Source: CAXXOK01 sp035353615
GTDB taxonomy: Bacteria; Bacillota; Clostridia; Christensenellales; Aristaeellaceae
DNA: 64,000 nt
Assembly (NCBI GenBank): GCA_035353615.1
Contig: DAOPZY010000015.1
Span: 6,349 to 70,348, forward strand
Reading direction: 5' to 3'
Shown here in pieces: positions 19,370 to 28,570 of this stretch. Numbering within the stretch: the stretch's first letter is position 1; every line of letters starts with the position of its first letter. The notes under the pieces were generated by a model, which saw nothing but the letters and a program-made list of their open reading frames with translations, was not told the DNA's origin and ran no database searches. Made by a program: the position numbers and the translations under genes.

Positions 19370-20575
19370 ATGAAAGTATTGGTTGTATGCCAGCATTACT
19401 GGCCGGAACCGTTTCGCATCACGGAAATCTGTGAAGATTTAGTCGCGCGCGGGCATCAGGTTACGGCGGTTGTCGGGTTGCCCAATTACCCAAGCGGGGT
19501 TGTGCCGCAAGAGTATAAACGTTTTCGGCGGCGGCGCGAGCAAATCAACGGCGTTCGAGTTCGCAGGTGTTTTGAGGTGGGCAGAAAAAACACCAAGTTG
19601 GGCCTTGCGATCAACTACTGCAGCTATATGTTTTCCGCGTGCTGGAAGGCGCTGTTTTTAAAGCGGGATTATGACGTAATATACGCCTATTCCACGTCGC
19701 CGGTGCTGATGTCGCTGCCCGCGGCGCTGTTGCGCTGTTTCAGCCGTAAAAAGCTGGTCATTTATGTGCTGGATATTTGGCCGGCTTGCCTTGCGGCAAT
19801 GAACGTTTTCGAGGGGTCGGCGCTGTATGCGTTTATGAAGCGGGTCAGTCGGTGGGTGTACCGCAAGGCGGATGTGCTCCTGTACTCGTCCAAGCGGTTT
19901 CAGGGCTATCTGCACAGCGTGCACGGGATCGACGTACCGGATGAGCACTATCTGCCGCAGTTTGCCGATTCGCTGTTTGACACATTGCCCCAAAAACAGC
20001 CTGCCGACGGTTGGCAGTTTGTTTTCGCGGGCAACATCGGCAAGGTGCAAAGCGTGGAAACGCTCATCCAAGCCGCCCATATGCTGAAAAATGAACCGAT
20101 CCGTTGGCATATTCTGGGCGACGGCTCCAATTTTGCCGCCTGTCAGGCGCTGGTGAAGCAGCTTGAGCTTTCGGATACCGTGACCCTGTACGGGCGCCGG
20201 CCGCTGACCGACATGCCCGCGTTTTACGCCATGGCGGACGCGATGCTTGTGAGCATGAAAAATGATCTCAGCGTAAACGACACGCTCCCCGGCAAGGTGC
20301 AAAGCTACATGGCAGCCGGCAAACCGATTTTAGGCAGCATCGCGGGCGAAACGCCGTACATTGTGGATCAGGCGGCTTGCGGCCTGTGCGCGCCCCCGGA
20401 GGATGCGCAGGCTTTTGCTGATACGGTGCGAGCGTTTATGCTCCGCGGCGATCAGGCGCAGATGGGGGAGAATGCCCGCCGTTACTATCGCGAGCATTTC
20501 ACCAAGGCTGGGCACATGGATCGTTTGGAAACGCTGCTACTGCAGCTGAGTGGGGGCAACCATGAAGATATTTGA
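19370..20575 (+). CDS. Glycosyltransferase, GT4 WcaI/WbuB-like
   Basis: 401 aa from ATG 19370 (weak AGGGCGGG upstream; an ATG 24 nt earlier overlaps the previous stop). The N-terminus VVCQHYWPEPFRITEICEDL with VVGLPNYPSG is characteristic of GT4 enzymes of the WcaI/WbuB group, which transfer sugars in capsule, O-antigen or exopolysaccharide synthesis. The donor-binding domain has FVFAGNIGKVQSVETLI and ends with a hydrophobic clamp region. A hydrophobic stretch (VLMSLPAALLRCF) suggests membrane association. It is the first of three glycosyltransferases whose reading frames overlap. Donor and acceptor sugars are unknown. Confidence 0.87.
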   Translation: MKVLVVCQHYWPEPFRITEICEDLVARGHQVTAVVGLPNYPSGVVPQEYKRFRRRREQINGVRVRRCFEVGRKNTKLGLAINYCSYMFSACWKALFLKRDYDVIYAYSTSPVLMSLPAALLRCFSRKKLVIYVLDIWPACLAAMNVFEGSALYAFMKRVSRWVYRKADVLLYSSKRFQGYLHSVHGIDVPDEHYLPQFADSLFDTLPQKQPADGWQFVFAGNIGKVQSVETLIQAAHMLKNEPIRWHILGDGSNFAACQALVKQLELSDTVTLYGRRPLTDMPAFYAMADAMLVSMKNDLSVNDTLPGKVQSYMAAGKPILGSIAGETPYIVDQAACGLCAPPEDAQAFADTVRAFMLRGDQAQMGENARRYYREHFTKAGHMDRLETLLLQLSGGNHEDI

Positions 20576-21767
20576 ATTAAACACCTATTGCGGTTCCGGA
20601 AGCACAGGACGGATCGCCACGGACATTGCCGATTGCGCCGCGCATGAAAATTCGCAAACCCTGATTGGGTTTGGCACAGGCACGGTGCCGCCCGAGGCGG
20701 ATGTGTACGCCCTGCGTGTTGGCGGCCGCGCCGGGCGCAAATGGCATGGGCTGATCCGGAGACTTATGGATATGGAAGGCTACGGAAGCATTCGCGCAAC
20801 GCGTAAGCTGATTGCGTTTTTACGGCTTTACCAACCGGATGTGATTCAGTTGCACAACCTACACGGATGCTACCTGAACCACCGGCTGCTGTTTCAATAC
20901 CTCAAACGGGCGAATGTGCCCGTGTTCTGGACGCTTCATGATTGCTGGCCCTTCACCGGGCACTGCGCATATTTTGATTTTGCCGGCTGCGACCGATGGA
21001 AAACCGAATGCCATGATTGCCCGCAGCAGCGAAGCTACCCTGTTTGCATAGGGCTTGACGGGAGCCGACGCAACTACCGGCGCAGGCAAGCCCTCTTTAC
21101 GGATTTGCCAACGCTCACGCTGGTTGCTCCATGCCGGTGGATGCAGGACTTGCTCGGGGAATCGTTTCTGAGCAAAACGCCCAACCGCCTGATTTACAAC
21201 GGTGTAAACCGCGCTATTTTCTACCCAAGGGAAAGCGACCTGCGGGAGCGGTACGGCCTCACGGAAAGTTATCTGGCGCTGGCAGTCGCGTCGGAATGGG
21301 AAGCCCGCAAGGGTTACGCCTTCCTGCCAGCGCTCGCGGATTTACTTGGCCCAGCCTGTCGGCTGACGGTTTTGGGGCTTACCGAGGCGCAAATCGCGGC
21401 GCTCCCGAAAACCATCTTGGGGCTGCCCAGAACCGCGTCCACCGAGGAACTAGCGCAATGGTATAGCGCGGCCGACTGCCTGATCAATCCGACGCTTGAG
21501 GATAATATGCCGCTGGTGAATCTGGAAGCCCTCGCCTGCGGCACGCCGGTTGCGGTGTTTGCCACAGGGGGTTGCCCGGAATGCGTTAACAGCGCATGCG
21601 GCGCGGTGGCTCCCAAGGGGGATGTCGCAACCCTCGCGGCGGAAGCCTTGCGCCTGTGCGCACAAAAGCCCGCCATGCGTGAAGCGTGCCTCGGGCAGGC
21701 GGAACAGTTTGACAGCCAAGCCACAGCGCAGGCTTATCTGGCGCTTTACCGGGAGGCTTGCTCATGA
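20562..21767 (+). CDS. Glycosyltransferase, GT4 family
   Basis: 401 aa from ATG 20562, overlapping the preceding gene by 14 bp; GGGGG serves as the ribosome binding site. The start KIFELNTYCGSGSTGRIATD and the motif WTLHDCWPFTGHCAYF, followed by a cysteine cluster (CDRWKTECHDCPQQ), match a group of exopolysaccharide glycosyltransferases annotated near colanic acid and capsule loci. The C-terminal donor site has NPTLEDNMPLVNLEALACGT, the EX7E-like GT4 signature. The paired cysteines suggest a structural zinc or disulfide. Specificity is unknown. Confidence 0.87.
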   Translation: MKIFELNTYCGSGSTGRIATDIADCAAHENSQTLIGFGTGTVPPEADVYALRVGGRAGRKWHGLIRRLMDMEGYGSIRATRKLIAFLRLYQPDVIQLHNLHGCYLNHRLLFQYLKRANVPVFWTLHDCWPFTGHCAYFDFAGCDRWKTECHDCPQQRSYPVCIGLDGSRRNYRRRQALFTDLPTLTLVAPCRWMQDLLGESFLSKTPNRLIYNGVNRAIFYPRESDLRERYGLTESYLALAVASEWEARKGYAFLPALADLLGPACRLTVLGLTEAQIAALPKTILGLPRTASTEELAQWYSAADCLINPTLEDNMPLVNLEALACGTPVAVFATGGCPECVNSACGAVAPKGDVATLAAEALRLCAQKPAMREACLGQAEQFDSQATAQAYLALYREACS

Positions 21768-22981
21768 ATGTGCTGTTCCTGAGTCTGGCCTACCATCCGT
21801 CCGCGGTAAACGCTGTGGCCTCGCAATCCCGCGATGGGCTGCAAAACCAAATCAACAGCTACCAGTGGGCTTTTTTAGAGGGCATCGTTCGCAATTTAAC
21901 GGGGAATGAGCAGCTTTCGGTGGTGAATTCGCTTCCCGTAGGCGTGTTTCCAACGCGTTACCGCAAGCTTGTGTTGCGTTCCCATACGTATCCTGAACGG
22001 TTTCGGGAAGTTGGCAGCCTGAACCTGCCGTGGTTCAAGCAACATACGCGCGCCGTTCGCGCCCGCAGAGAAATAGAACGTTGGATTGCAGCCTCGCCCG
22101 ACAACCGCACCGTTTTGCTCTATACGCTTTATTTGCCGTATTTGCAGGCGGTTGCCGCTGTTAAACTAAAACATCCGGAGGTTTCCGTTTGCGCCATTGT
22201 TACTGATTTGCCCAATGAACTGGGTATTTCCAGCGGTCGAAAAGGGCTTTTGAGAAAGTTGGAATATGCGCGCGGTTCCCAAAGCCTCGCGCTTTGCGAG
22301 CAGCTGGATGGCTTTGTGCTACTCACCGAACCGATGGCTGACGCGTTACATGTGGGGGAACGGCCTTTCCTCGTTATGGAAGGGCTGATTTCCGACCCGC
22401 CGCCATCGACGGAAGGTGATGTAGAAACGCCGAATGATCCCCGGCCTGCGGTACTTTATACCGGCACCCTGAACCGAGAATTGGGAATCGGGGCAATGCT
22501 TGAAGCCTTTCAGCAAATGCCGGAAGCGCAGCTGTGGCTGTGTGGGCGCGGCGATATGGAAGCGGACATTGTCGCAACCGCCAAAGCATGCGAATCGATC
22601 CGTTATTTTGGGTTTGTGACCCAAAATACGGCGCTCGCGCTGCAATCCAAAGCCGACGCGCTCATCAATCCCCGCACAGCGCAAGGCGCGTACACCCGCT
22701 ATTCCTTCCCTTCCAAAACGCTGGAATATATGCGCAGCGGCAAACCTGTGCTGTGCTGCAAATTGGAAGGAATCCCCGGTGAATATGATCCATTCCTCCG
22801 CTACATGGAGCCTCAGAATGCCCAAGGGATCGTTACCGCTGTCCGCGACCTGATGCGTTTGCCCAAACCGGAGCGAGAAGCGATTGGCAATCGCGCGCGA
22901 ATTTTTGTGACGGTGCAGAAAAACAGCCTCGCGCAGTGCGCAAAGCTGGTCGGTTTTTTGAGGGGATTGGGACGGCCTTGA
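21764..22981 (+). CDS. Glycosyltransferase, GT4-like
   Basis: 405 aa from ATG 21764, overlapping the previous stop as ATGA, with GGGAGG upstream. The N-terminus (NVLFLSLAYHPSAVN) and the C-terminal segments VLYTGTLNRELGIG, LINPRTAQGAYTRYSFPSK and LEYMRSGKPVLCC fit a GT-B fold with GT4-type donor binding. It is the last of three coupled glycosyltransferases, so the three probably build a short surface glycan together. A priming transferase, flippase and polymerase are not present in the window. Confidence 0.82.
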   Translation: MNVLFLSLAYHPSAVNAVASQSRDGLQNQINSYQWAFLEGIVRNLTGNEQLSVVNSLPVGVFPTRYRKLVLRSHTYPERFREVGSLNLPWFKQHTRAVRARREIERWIAASPDNRTVLLYTLYLPYLQAVAAVKLKHPEVSVCAIVTDLPNELGISSGRKGLLRKLEYARGSQSLALCEQLDGFVLLTEPMADALHVGERPFLVMEGLISDPPPSTEGDVETPNDPRPAVLYTGTLNRELGIGAMLEAFQQMPEAQLWLCGRGDMEADIVATAKACESIRYFGFVTQNTALALQSKADALINPRTAQGAYTRYSFPSKTLEYMRSGKPVLCCKLEGIPGEYDPFLRYMEPQNAQGIVTAVRDLMRLPKPEREAIGNRARIFVTVQKNSLAQCAKLVGFLRGLGRP

Positions 22982-23188
22982 AGCGAGTACATCCGTTTCG
23001 GTACGCTGAAAGCAATCATTGGTTATAACCGACCTCAAATTACTGTAAAGAGGCTTTACCCGAATTGCTTTTCGCTCATCGAAAACAAACTTCGTCACAA
23101 TAAATTTCAGCTTATTGAAAACAAGTATCTGAAAAATTGGTTTCAAGCCCCTGATATCCATCTTCACCCAAAATGGATGGAAATATCA

Positions 23189-23227
23189 AACCGCCGCCGC
23201 AATCGTACTACTGATGCGGCGGCGGTT
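23189..23227. terminator. Bidirectional terminator between glycosyltransferases and psuG
   Basis: Perfect 12-bp arms AACCGCCGCCGC (23189-23200) and GCGGCGGCGGTT (23216-23227). The plus strand continues GTTTGC, the minus strand TTTGATATTT, so it can serve both convergent units. The rest of the 22982-23409 gap is more AT-rich and shows no supported gene. Confidence 0.75.
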
Positions 23228-23409
23228 GTTTGCATCGATGTGATGGGAACCGAAATGCCCCTGGCCTATTCAAACGGTTTCCCAAAGCGTTATGGATGGC
23301 TACCGTTTCTGCGAATCTGTATTTCAAAACGCCAAGGCGCTAGTTCGGGCTGTCCGTTTTCCTTCCGCTTCATCAACGGCAATATGGGTATGCGCTGACA
23401 GCCGGCAGG

Positions 23410-24330
23410 TTACGCTTCCATATCGCACAACGCGCTGGCGATTTCCGCGCCCAGCTTGGCGTTGTTTAGCACCAGCCGAATGTTGGCCTCCAAGGAGCGG
23501 TCGTCCGTGAGGGTTTTGATTTTGTCCAGCAGGAACGGCGTAATCGACTTGCCCCGGATGCCGTTTGCATTGGCGATGTCAATCGCCTGTTGGATGCAAG
23601 CCTGCATCTGATCCTCCGGCATGGCATATTCCTGCGGAATGGGGTTTGCAATCAGCATCCCGCCCCGTAAACCGCACAGCGTTTTGGCATGAATAGCCGC
23701 CGCGATTTCACGGGCGGTATCCAGCCGGTAATCGACGTTAAAACCGCTCTTTCGGCAGTAAAACGCCGGCAATTCCGAGGTGCCGTAGCCAATGACCGGC
23801 ACGCCTTTCGTTTCGAGATATTCCAGCGTAAGCCCCAGATCCAGAATGGATTTCGCGCCCGCGCAAACAACCGATACATCCGTCTGCGCCAGTTCCTCCA
23901 AATCCGCGGAGATGTCCATGGTGGTTTCCGCCCCGCGGTGCACGCCGCCAACGCCGCCGGTCGCAAAAACACGAATGCCCGCCATCGCGGCGGCGATCAT
24001 GGTAGTTGTTACGGTCGTGGCTCCGTCCTCCCCGCGGGAAAGCAGCACGGGCAAGTCGCGGCGGCTGGCTTTGTTGACCGCCAGCCCCTTGTTACCCAAA
24101 TACTCGATTTGCTCCGGGGTGATGCCCACGCAAAGCTTGCCCTGCAAAATGGCAATGGTAGCGGGCAGCGCGCCGCTCTCGCGCACCGTTTTTTCCACCA
24201 GCAGCGCCGTTTCCACGTTTTGCGGGTACGGCATGCCATGGGAGATGATAGTGGATTCCAGCGCGACCACCGGCTGATTCGCGGCGATCGCCTCCCGCAC
24301 TTCGTCTGATACGTTCAGGTACGGATTCAT
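23410..24330 (-). CDS. psuG: Pseudouridine-5'-phosphate glycosidase
   Basis: 306 aa, full length. The family signature ALESTIISHGMPYPQN is near residue 25, with FATGGVGGVHRGAETTMDIS, VVCAGAKSILD and a closing GKSITPFLLDKI typical of PsuG. The enzyme breaks the C-C glycosidic bond of pseudouridine 5'-phosphate to uracil and ribose 5-phosphate. It overlaps the PfkB kinase gene by ATGA, the standard psuK-psuG pair for pseudouridine recycling from RNA turnover. Confidence 0.95.
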   Translation of the reverse strand: MNPYLNVSDEVREAIAANQPVVALESTIISHGMPYPQNVETALLVEKTVRESGALPATIAILQGKLCVGITPEQIEYLGNKGLAVNKASRRDLPVLLSRGEDGATTVTTTMIAAAMAGIRVFATGGVGGVHRGAETTMDISADLEELAQTDVSVVCAGAKSILDLGLTLEYLETKGVPVIGYGTSELPAFYCRKSGFNVDYRLDTAREIAAAIHAKTLCGLRGGMLIANPIPQEYAMPEDQMQACIQQAIDIANANGIRGKSITPFLLDKIKTLTDDRSLEANIRLVLNNAKLGAEIASALCDMEA

Positions 24331-25271
24331 ACATTAGCCTCCTGTGTGCTTTGCACGCCCTGAAGGACCCCTTCAATGGCCTGCATGCTCATTTGTTCCG
24401 ACACGGCCTGCTCGCTCATTCCGCATAGGGTGGCCGCTGCCAGCCCCATTCGCAGAATATCGTTCAGGGTTCTGCGCTCCAAAATGCCGATCACCGTCGC
24501 CGCCATGAAGGCGTCGCCGCAGCCGGTCGTGTTAATCAGGTGTTGGGAAAAGGGATGTTCAAACAAATGGGTGTTGCCATCCGAGGCAAACGCCCCGCGG
24601 CTGCCAAGCGTAATCAGCACCAGTTCCACGCCCATCTGGTGCAGGGTCTGCGCCGCGCTGGTCATGGCGTGCTCATGGGAAATGGTCAGCCCCGTAAGCA
24701 GTTCCACTTCAATTTGGTTGGATTTAAGCGCCTTCAGGTGGGGGAGAGAGCGATGCAGCCGCGAGGCTTTTTTTGCGCTCACAGCATCCGCAAACATCGG
24801 CACGCTGCAATGCTGCACCAGAAAGTCGATCGCGGCTTCGGAAATGTTCGCGTCAATCACAATGCCGTCTGCGGCGTTCAACTTATCCAACTTTGCGGCC
24901 AGAAACTCCGGAGTAATCCGGTTGCAAAGCTCCATATCGTTTACCGCAACCGCCATTTCTCCGCTGGGCTCGTTGATGCACACATAAACGCAGCTGGGCG
25001 CGTTGCTCACGAAAATAGAATCCGACAAATCCATCCCGATCCGCTTGGCCTGCGCCTGCGCCAGTCTGGAAAACTCATCGTCTCCAAAAACGGATATCAG
25101 GCTTACCTTCTGGCCCATACGGATCAGGTTTTCCGCGATGTTCCTGCCCACGCCGCCAAGGCCGGTGTAAATATTGCCCGGGTTGGAATCCCCATAGACG
25201 AGTTGCGTTAGCGACGTCGCGTTGATATCGACATTGTTGCCGCCCACGACGACAATGTTGTGCGCTTCCAT
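24327..25271 (-). CDS. psuK: PfkB-family pseudouridine kinase
   Basis: 314 aa. The ribokinase/PfkB fold is shown by the N-terminal GGNNVDINATS, the glycine pair TGLGGVGRNIAENL and the catalytic NTTGCGDAFMAA with its Asp base. Adjacent psuG gives the specificity: phosphorylation of pseudouridine at the 5' position to supply the glycosidase. GGGGG lies 7-8 nt before ATG 25271. It starts 12 nt after the mgtC stop and may share a transcript with mgtC and lexA. Confidence 0.92.
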   Translation of the reverse strand: MEAHNIVVVGGNNVDINATSLTQLVYGDSNPGNIYTGLGGVGRNIAENLIRMGQKVSLISVFGDDEFSRLAQAQAKRIGMDLSDSIFVSNAPSCVYVCINEPSGEMAVAVNDMELCNRITPEFLAAKLDKLNAADGIVIDANISEAAIDFLVQHCSVPMFADAVSAKKASRLHRSLPHLKALKSNQIEVELLTGLTISHEHAMTSAAQTLHQMGVELVLITLGSRGAFASDGNTHLFEHPFSQHLINTTGCGDAFMAATVIGILERRTLNDILRMGLAAATLCGMSEQAVSEQMSMQAIEGVLQGVQSTQEANV

Positions 25272-25283
25272 TGCACAGCCCCC

Positions 25284-25973
25284 TTATGTATTCCTCGTCC
25301 GCACGCCCTGAATGTTCGCGTTTTCGGAGAGCTTGTTCACAATATCCATATAAGTCGCCTTGCCCTGCATATCCAGGGTGTACACATTGGTATAGAGGTT
25401 GTCGCCGCCCTTGTTTTCCACGTGAAAATCAACATCCAGCACCTTTACGCCAATGCTCTGGAAATATTCGTTCACAAAGGCGATGGTTTCCACCCTGTGC
25501 ACAAACTTGATCTCCACATTTTTAACGGCGTTCACGTGGATCATCCGCTGCAGCAGGGACAGCGTGACCATCACAATCGCGCAACCTGCCACGGCGATCA
25601 TATAATATCCCATGCCCACCGCAATGCCCAAGCACGCCGCGTTCCAAAGGGAAGCGGCGGTCGTAAGCCCAGCAATTTTCTTTTGGCTGATAAAGATGGT
25701 TCCGGCGCCTAAAAAGCCAATTCCACTGATGACCTGCGCGCTGAGCCTGCCAAAGCTTACGCCTACGCCGGTGCTGTTGGCGGTATTCAGGTTGAGGGTT
25801 ACGGTATCGGCAATCATCAGGCTTTCCACAATGGCGATGGTCGCTGCGCCCACGCACACCAGCACATGGGTGCGCATACCGGCCGGGCGGTTTTTCCGCT
25901 CCCGTTCGATGCCGATCACACAGCCGATCACCACCGCCAGCAACAAGCGCAAACCGGCTTCCCACCATGTCAT
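25284..25973 (-). CDS. mgtC: MgtC/SapB family membrane protein
   Basis: 229 aa. The signature N-terminus LLLAVVIGCVIGIERERKNR followed by PAGMRTHVLVCVGAA, and RLSAQVISGIGFLGAGTIF, are diagnostic of the MgtC/SapB family. Four to five transmembrane helices are followed by a soluble ACT-like C-terminal domain of about 80 residues. Members are linked to survival in low magnesium and to regulation of P-type ATPases; the biochemical activity is not settled. ATG 25973 follows GGGAGGT. It lies 35 nt after lexA and 12 nt before psuK, all on the same strand. Confidence 0.92.
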   Translation of the reverse strand: MTWWEAGLRLLLAVVIGCVIGIERERKNRPAGMRTHVLVCVGAATIAIVESLMIADTVTLNLNTANSTGVGVSFGRLSAQVISGIGFLGAGTIFISQKKIAGLTTAASLWNAACLGIAVGMGYYMIAVAGCAIVMVTLSLLQRMIHVNAVKNVEIKFVHRVETIAFVNEYFQSIGVKVLDVDFHVENKGGDNLYTNVYTLDMQGKATYMDIVNKLSENANIQGVRTRNT

Positions 25974-26008
25974 GCCTGCTTACCTCCCGTTGCGGCTCGG
26001 TCAGAGCC

Positions 26009-26626
26009 TTAGTAAACCCTGTATAGGGACACGACCTTTCCCAGAATGGTCACTTCCGGCACGATAATCGGTTTCATGGTCGAATTTTCAGGTTGGAGCC
26101 GGAAAACCCCATTTTCTTTGTAAAAGCGTTTCACGGTAGCTTCGTCCTCGATCATGGCGACGACGATATCTCCGTTATAGGCTTGCGGCTGTTTCCGAAC
26201 CACCACATAATCGCCGTCCATAATGCCGGCCTCGATCATGCTTTCACCGCGCACGCTGAGTACATAATGCTCGCCGTCGCCAAGCATGGCCTGCGGCAGG
26301 CTGATGTACTCCTCAATGTTTTCGGTCGCAAGGATAGGCGCGCCTGCGGTCACCCGCCCCACAATGGGAATGGAAACCATGCCCGACCGCTCAAACTGCG
26401 TCGCGTCCCGATCATAGGGGAGGCTGATGGCGCGGGGTTTCATGGAATCGCGCGAAATCAGGCCCTTCTTTTCCAGCCGAATTAAATGGCCGTGGACTGT
26501 GGAGGTGGATTTTAGGCCCGTTGCGTCGCAAATTTCACGCACCGAAGGCGGATATCCCTTTTGATGGGTGATTTTTTCAATGTATTCAAGGATTCGGGCT
26601 TGGCTATCGCCACGCGGATTGCTCAT
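26009..26626 (-). CDS. lexA: SOS repressor LexA
   Basis: 205 aa from ATG 26626, after AGGGGTG; upstream in-frame codons fall in the promoter and are excluded. The winged helix at the N-terminus contains PSVREICDATGLKSTSTVHG. The Ala94-Gly95 self-cleavage site is in VTAGAPILA, and the Ser/Lys dyad is Ser129 (RGESMIEAG) and Lys166 (DEATVKRFY), so the protein should be cleavable. LexA represses DNA-damage genes until RecA-stimulated autocleavage. A matching operator precedes the gene. Three co-directional genes (mgtC, psuK, psuG) follow with gaps of 35, 12 and -4 bp. Confidence 0.97.
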   Translation of the reverse strand: MSNPRGDSQARILEYIEKITHQKGYPPSVREICDATGLKSTSTVHGHLIRLEKKGLISRDSMKPRAISLPYDRDATQFERSGMVSIPIVGRVTAGAPILATENIEEYISLPQAMLGDGEHYVLSVRGESMIEAGIMDGDYVVVRKQPQAYNGDIVVAMIEDEATVKRFYKENGVFRLQPENSTMKPIIVPEVTILGKVVSLYRVY

Positions 26627-26643
26627 AGGCTCACACCCCTTGC

Positions 26644-26655
26644 AAACATTTGTTC
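26644..26655 (-). promoter_or_regulatory. LexA box upstream of lexA
   Basis: On the minus strand the site reads GAACAAATGTTT, matching the Gram-positive LexA box core GAAC-N4-GTTC at seven of eight positions. It overlaps the start region of the lexA promoter and implies autoregulation. Confidence 0.85.
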
Positions 26656-26662
26656 TTTGTAA

Positions 26663-26691
26663 AGGATACCACATCAAAACCGGTTTTGCAA
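26663..26691 (-). promoter_or_regulatory. Promoter of lexA
   Basis: On the minus strand TTGCAA (26686-26691), 17-bp spacer and TATCCT (26663-26668), directly upstream of the LexA box. Confidence 0.65.
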
Positions 26692-26829
26692 GCCATAGCA
26701 TGCAATTCCCGCCTGAATCCGCCTCTTTGCGGCCCATGGGCGTGTCCGGAGCATTTATGCGTTCGCGCCGATTCAGATTCAACGGGTCTGCAGCAGGATG
26801 GGGCGATGCGCTACTCAGCGATAGCGGCT

Positions 26830-27495
26830 TTATGATTCACATGCGTTATCGCGGTTGGGTTGATTCATGGCGTCGGGCTTTCGAAGCGCAAGCCGCAGGC
26901 CGAAACCGATCAATGCAAGGCCGACCATTGCGTTTAACCCCTGCACCGCAACGCCGGGAATTCGGTTGACCAGCAAACCGCCGAGCAAGGCAACGACGGA
27001 TAAGAAACAGACCGTTGACAGCACGCAGCCGACCGCGAACATCCACAGTTCGCTTCGGTCAGCATGATTATGAGCCACTTTCGCGGTCAAAACGCCACCC
27101 CAAAACAGAAGGGTTAGCGGGTTGGAAAGCGTGAACAATAGCCCTTGCCAGAACATTCCGCCGCCTTGCGGAGTCAAAACCCTGATGTTCGGTAGCAGGG
27201 AAAGCCCAAGCGCGCCCAAAACTGCGTCCAAACCAAACAGCATAAGCACCACGCCGCCCAACAACCCTGCCATGCGCTTCACCCTTGCTTTTTGCAGTAG
27301 CGCGGCCGCCCCGAGCAGGGCAAGCGCAATTTCAAGCGCGTCCGCGAGCGCAACCGCGGAAACCAGCGTAAACGCGTCCGCATAGCCGCTGGTTACCGCG
27401 GTGTTTAGCACCAGCAGGCACACCGGGCCGATGGCCAACTGCAACAGCATGCCGAACCGGAACCCCTGAAATACGGCGCTTGCCATTTTACCCAT
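26830..27495 (-). CDS. LysE/RhtB-family amino-acid exporter
   Basis: 221 aa from ATG 27495, 6 nt after GGAGG. Five to six hydrophobic helices are visible, with the family N-terminus GFRFGMLLQLAIGPVCLLVL and the internal FTLSNPLTLLFWGG that forms the conserved NP loop. LysE-type carriers export basic or other amino acids and metabolites by proton antiport. The gene overlaps the lrp-type regulator by 8 bp, the usual regulator-exporter pair, so substrate amino acid probably induces it through the Lrp protein. The particular substrate is not determinable. Confidence 0.85.
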   Translation of the reverse strand: MGKMASAVFQGFRFGMLLQLAIGPVCLLVLNTAVTSGYADAFTLVSAVALADALEIALALLGAAALLQKARVKRMAGLLGGVVLMLFGLDAVLGALGLSLLPNIRVLTPQGGGMFWQGLLFTLSNPLTLLFWGGVLTAKVAHNHADRSELWMFAVGCVLSTVCFLSVVALLGGLLVNRIPGVAVQGLNAMVGLALIGFGLRLALRKPDAMNQPNRDNACES

Positions 27496-27928
27496 TGGAA
27501 GCCTCCTTGAGGGTTGCCAGCACAATCTGCGTGTTGGTTTCCGCAACGCCTGAAAACGTTTTGAGCTGAACGGTCAGAAAATGTTCCAGCGCGTCCGTAT
27601 GCTCCACCGCAACCTTCAGCAAGTAATCATAGGGGCCGGCAATGTGGTGACATTCCAGCACCTGCGGGAATTGCGCCATTTGTTCCCGAAAAGGCTCGAT
27701 GCCGGAGCAGCCTTCCAACCGCACGAAAACAAATGCCAAAAGACCGCGCCCCAGTTTGCGCCGATCCACCCGCGCCGCGTAGCCCAAAATAACGCCGGAA
27801 TTTGTGAGTTTCCGAATCCTCTCCAGCACAGCCGGTACCGACAGGTTCACCTTTTGGCTCACCGCTGAAGCCGGCGCGCGCCCGTTCCGTTGCAGTTCCT
27901 CGATAATTTTCTGATCGATCGCGTCCAT
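27488..27928 (-). CDS. Lrp/AsnC-family transcriptional regulator
   Basis: 146 aa from ATG 27928, with GGAGGCG upstream; the frame extends further but has no site. The N-terminal helix-turn-helix (AIDQKIIEELQRNGRAPASA, then SVPAVLERIRKL) is followed by a RAM/AsnC effector-binding domain with LECHHIAGPYDYLLKVAVEH. Members sense amino acids as octameric rings. It is translationally coupled to the LysE-type exporter and very likely controls it. Confidence 0.92.
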   Translation of the reverse strand: MDAIDQKIIEELQRNGRAPASAVSQKVNLSVPAVLERIRKLTNSGVILGYAARVDRRKLGRGLLAFVFVRLEGCSGIEPFREQMAQFPQVLECHHIAGPYDYLLKVAVEHTDALEHFLTVQLKTFSGVAETNTQIVLATLKEASNG

Positions 27929-28316
27929 TGACAATCGCCTCCAATGCGTAATGTACAGGATTGCAAGCGACCTGTAAAGTATCATTGAGTATTACAATAA
28001 TCAATTTAAGTTTATGCTAAATTGCTTTATGCAATTACAGTTTCAAGAACTCCTAAGTCGGATGGGTTTTCAGTTGTAAAGCAATCCAAATCAAGTGCAG
28101 AGCTTTCAGCAGGGGATGATCAGAGAGTATACCATAATTTACCATGTTGAACAAAGAACATTGGGGGAGTGCGGAAGGCTCGCGCATATGGGTAACGCGA
28201 TTCAAGACAATTACCTTTTGATGTTTCAAGCGCCAGCGGTGATATTGTCATTGAATTTGCGATTTGTTCAGGCCTAACGCAGAAAAAAAGGGATGGAAAC
28301 GGGCATATGAAAAATC

Positions 28317-28344
28317 TTGACAATCCCCAAATAGGGTGTACACT
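28317..28344 (+). promoter_or_regulatory. Promoter upstream of the tyrosine recombinase gene
   Basis: TTGACA (28317-28322), 16-bp spacer and TACACT (28339-28344). It would give a 5' leader of about 220 nt. The gap 27929-28570 is otherwise without a supported gene; it is AT-richer than the surroundings. Confidence 0.6.
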
Positions 28345-28361
28345 ATCCATGAACTATGCGC

Positions 28362-28375
28362 TAAAGAATACTTTA
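28362..28375. repeat. Palindrome TAAAGAATACTTTA after the recombinase promoter
   Basis: TAAAG and CTTTA surround a 4-bp centre, about 18 nt after the -10. It could be an operator or part of a recombinase-binding site; sequence alone does not decide. Confidence 0.3.
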
Positions 28376-28570
28376 ACGAATAGATGAACCCAAATTCACT
28401 CAGAATTGCCTTGGAACATGACCGTAGATCATTCTTCGCCAGAATTTATCAATCATCCGATTTTAGCCCTGTTTCCGAGGTTTCTTCTTCGCCGCCCACC
28501 GATATAAAAACATGCCGCGCCATTTGGCCGTGTGCGCCGCAAAACAATTCCGTTACAAGGAGGTATTACA

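Noticed and set aside
22346..23167. Minus-strand frame covering the end of the third glycosyltransferase and the following gap
   Set aside because: Most of it is antisense to the glycosyltransferase, and no start signal or family match is present.
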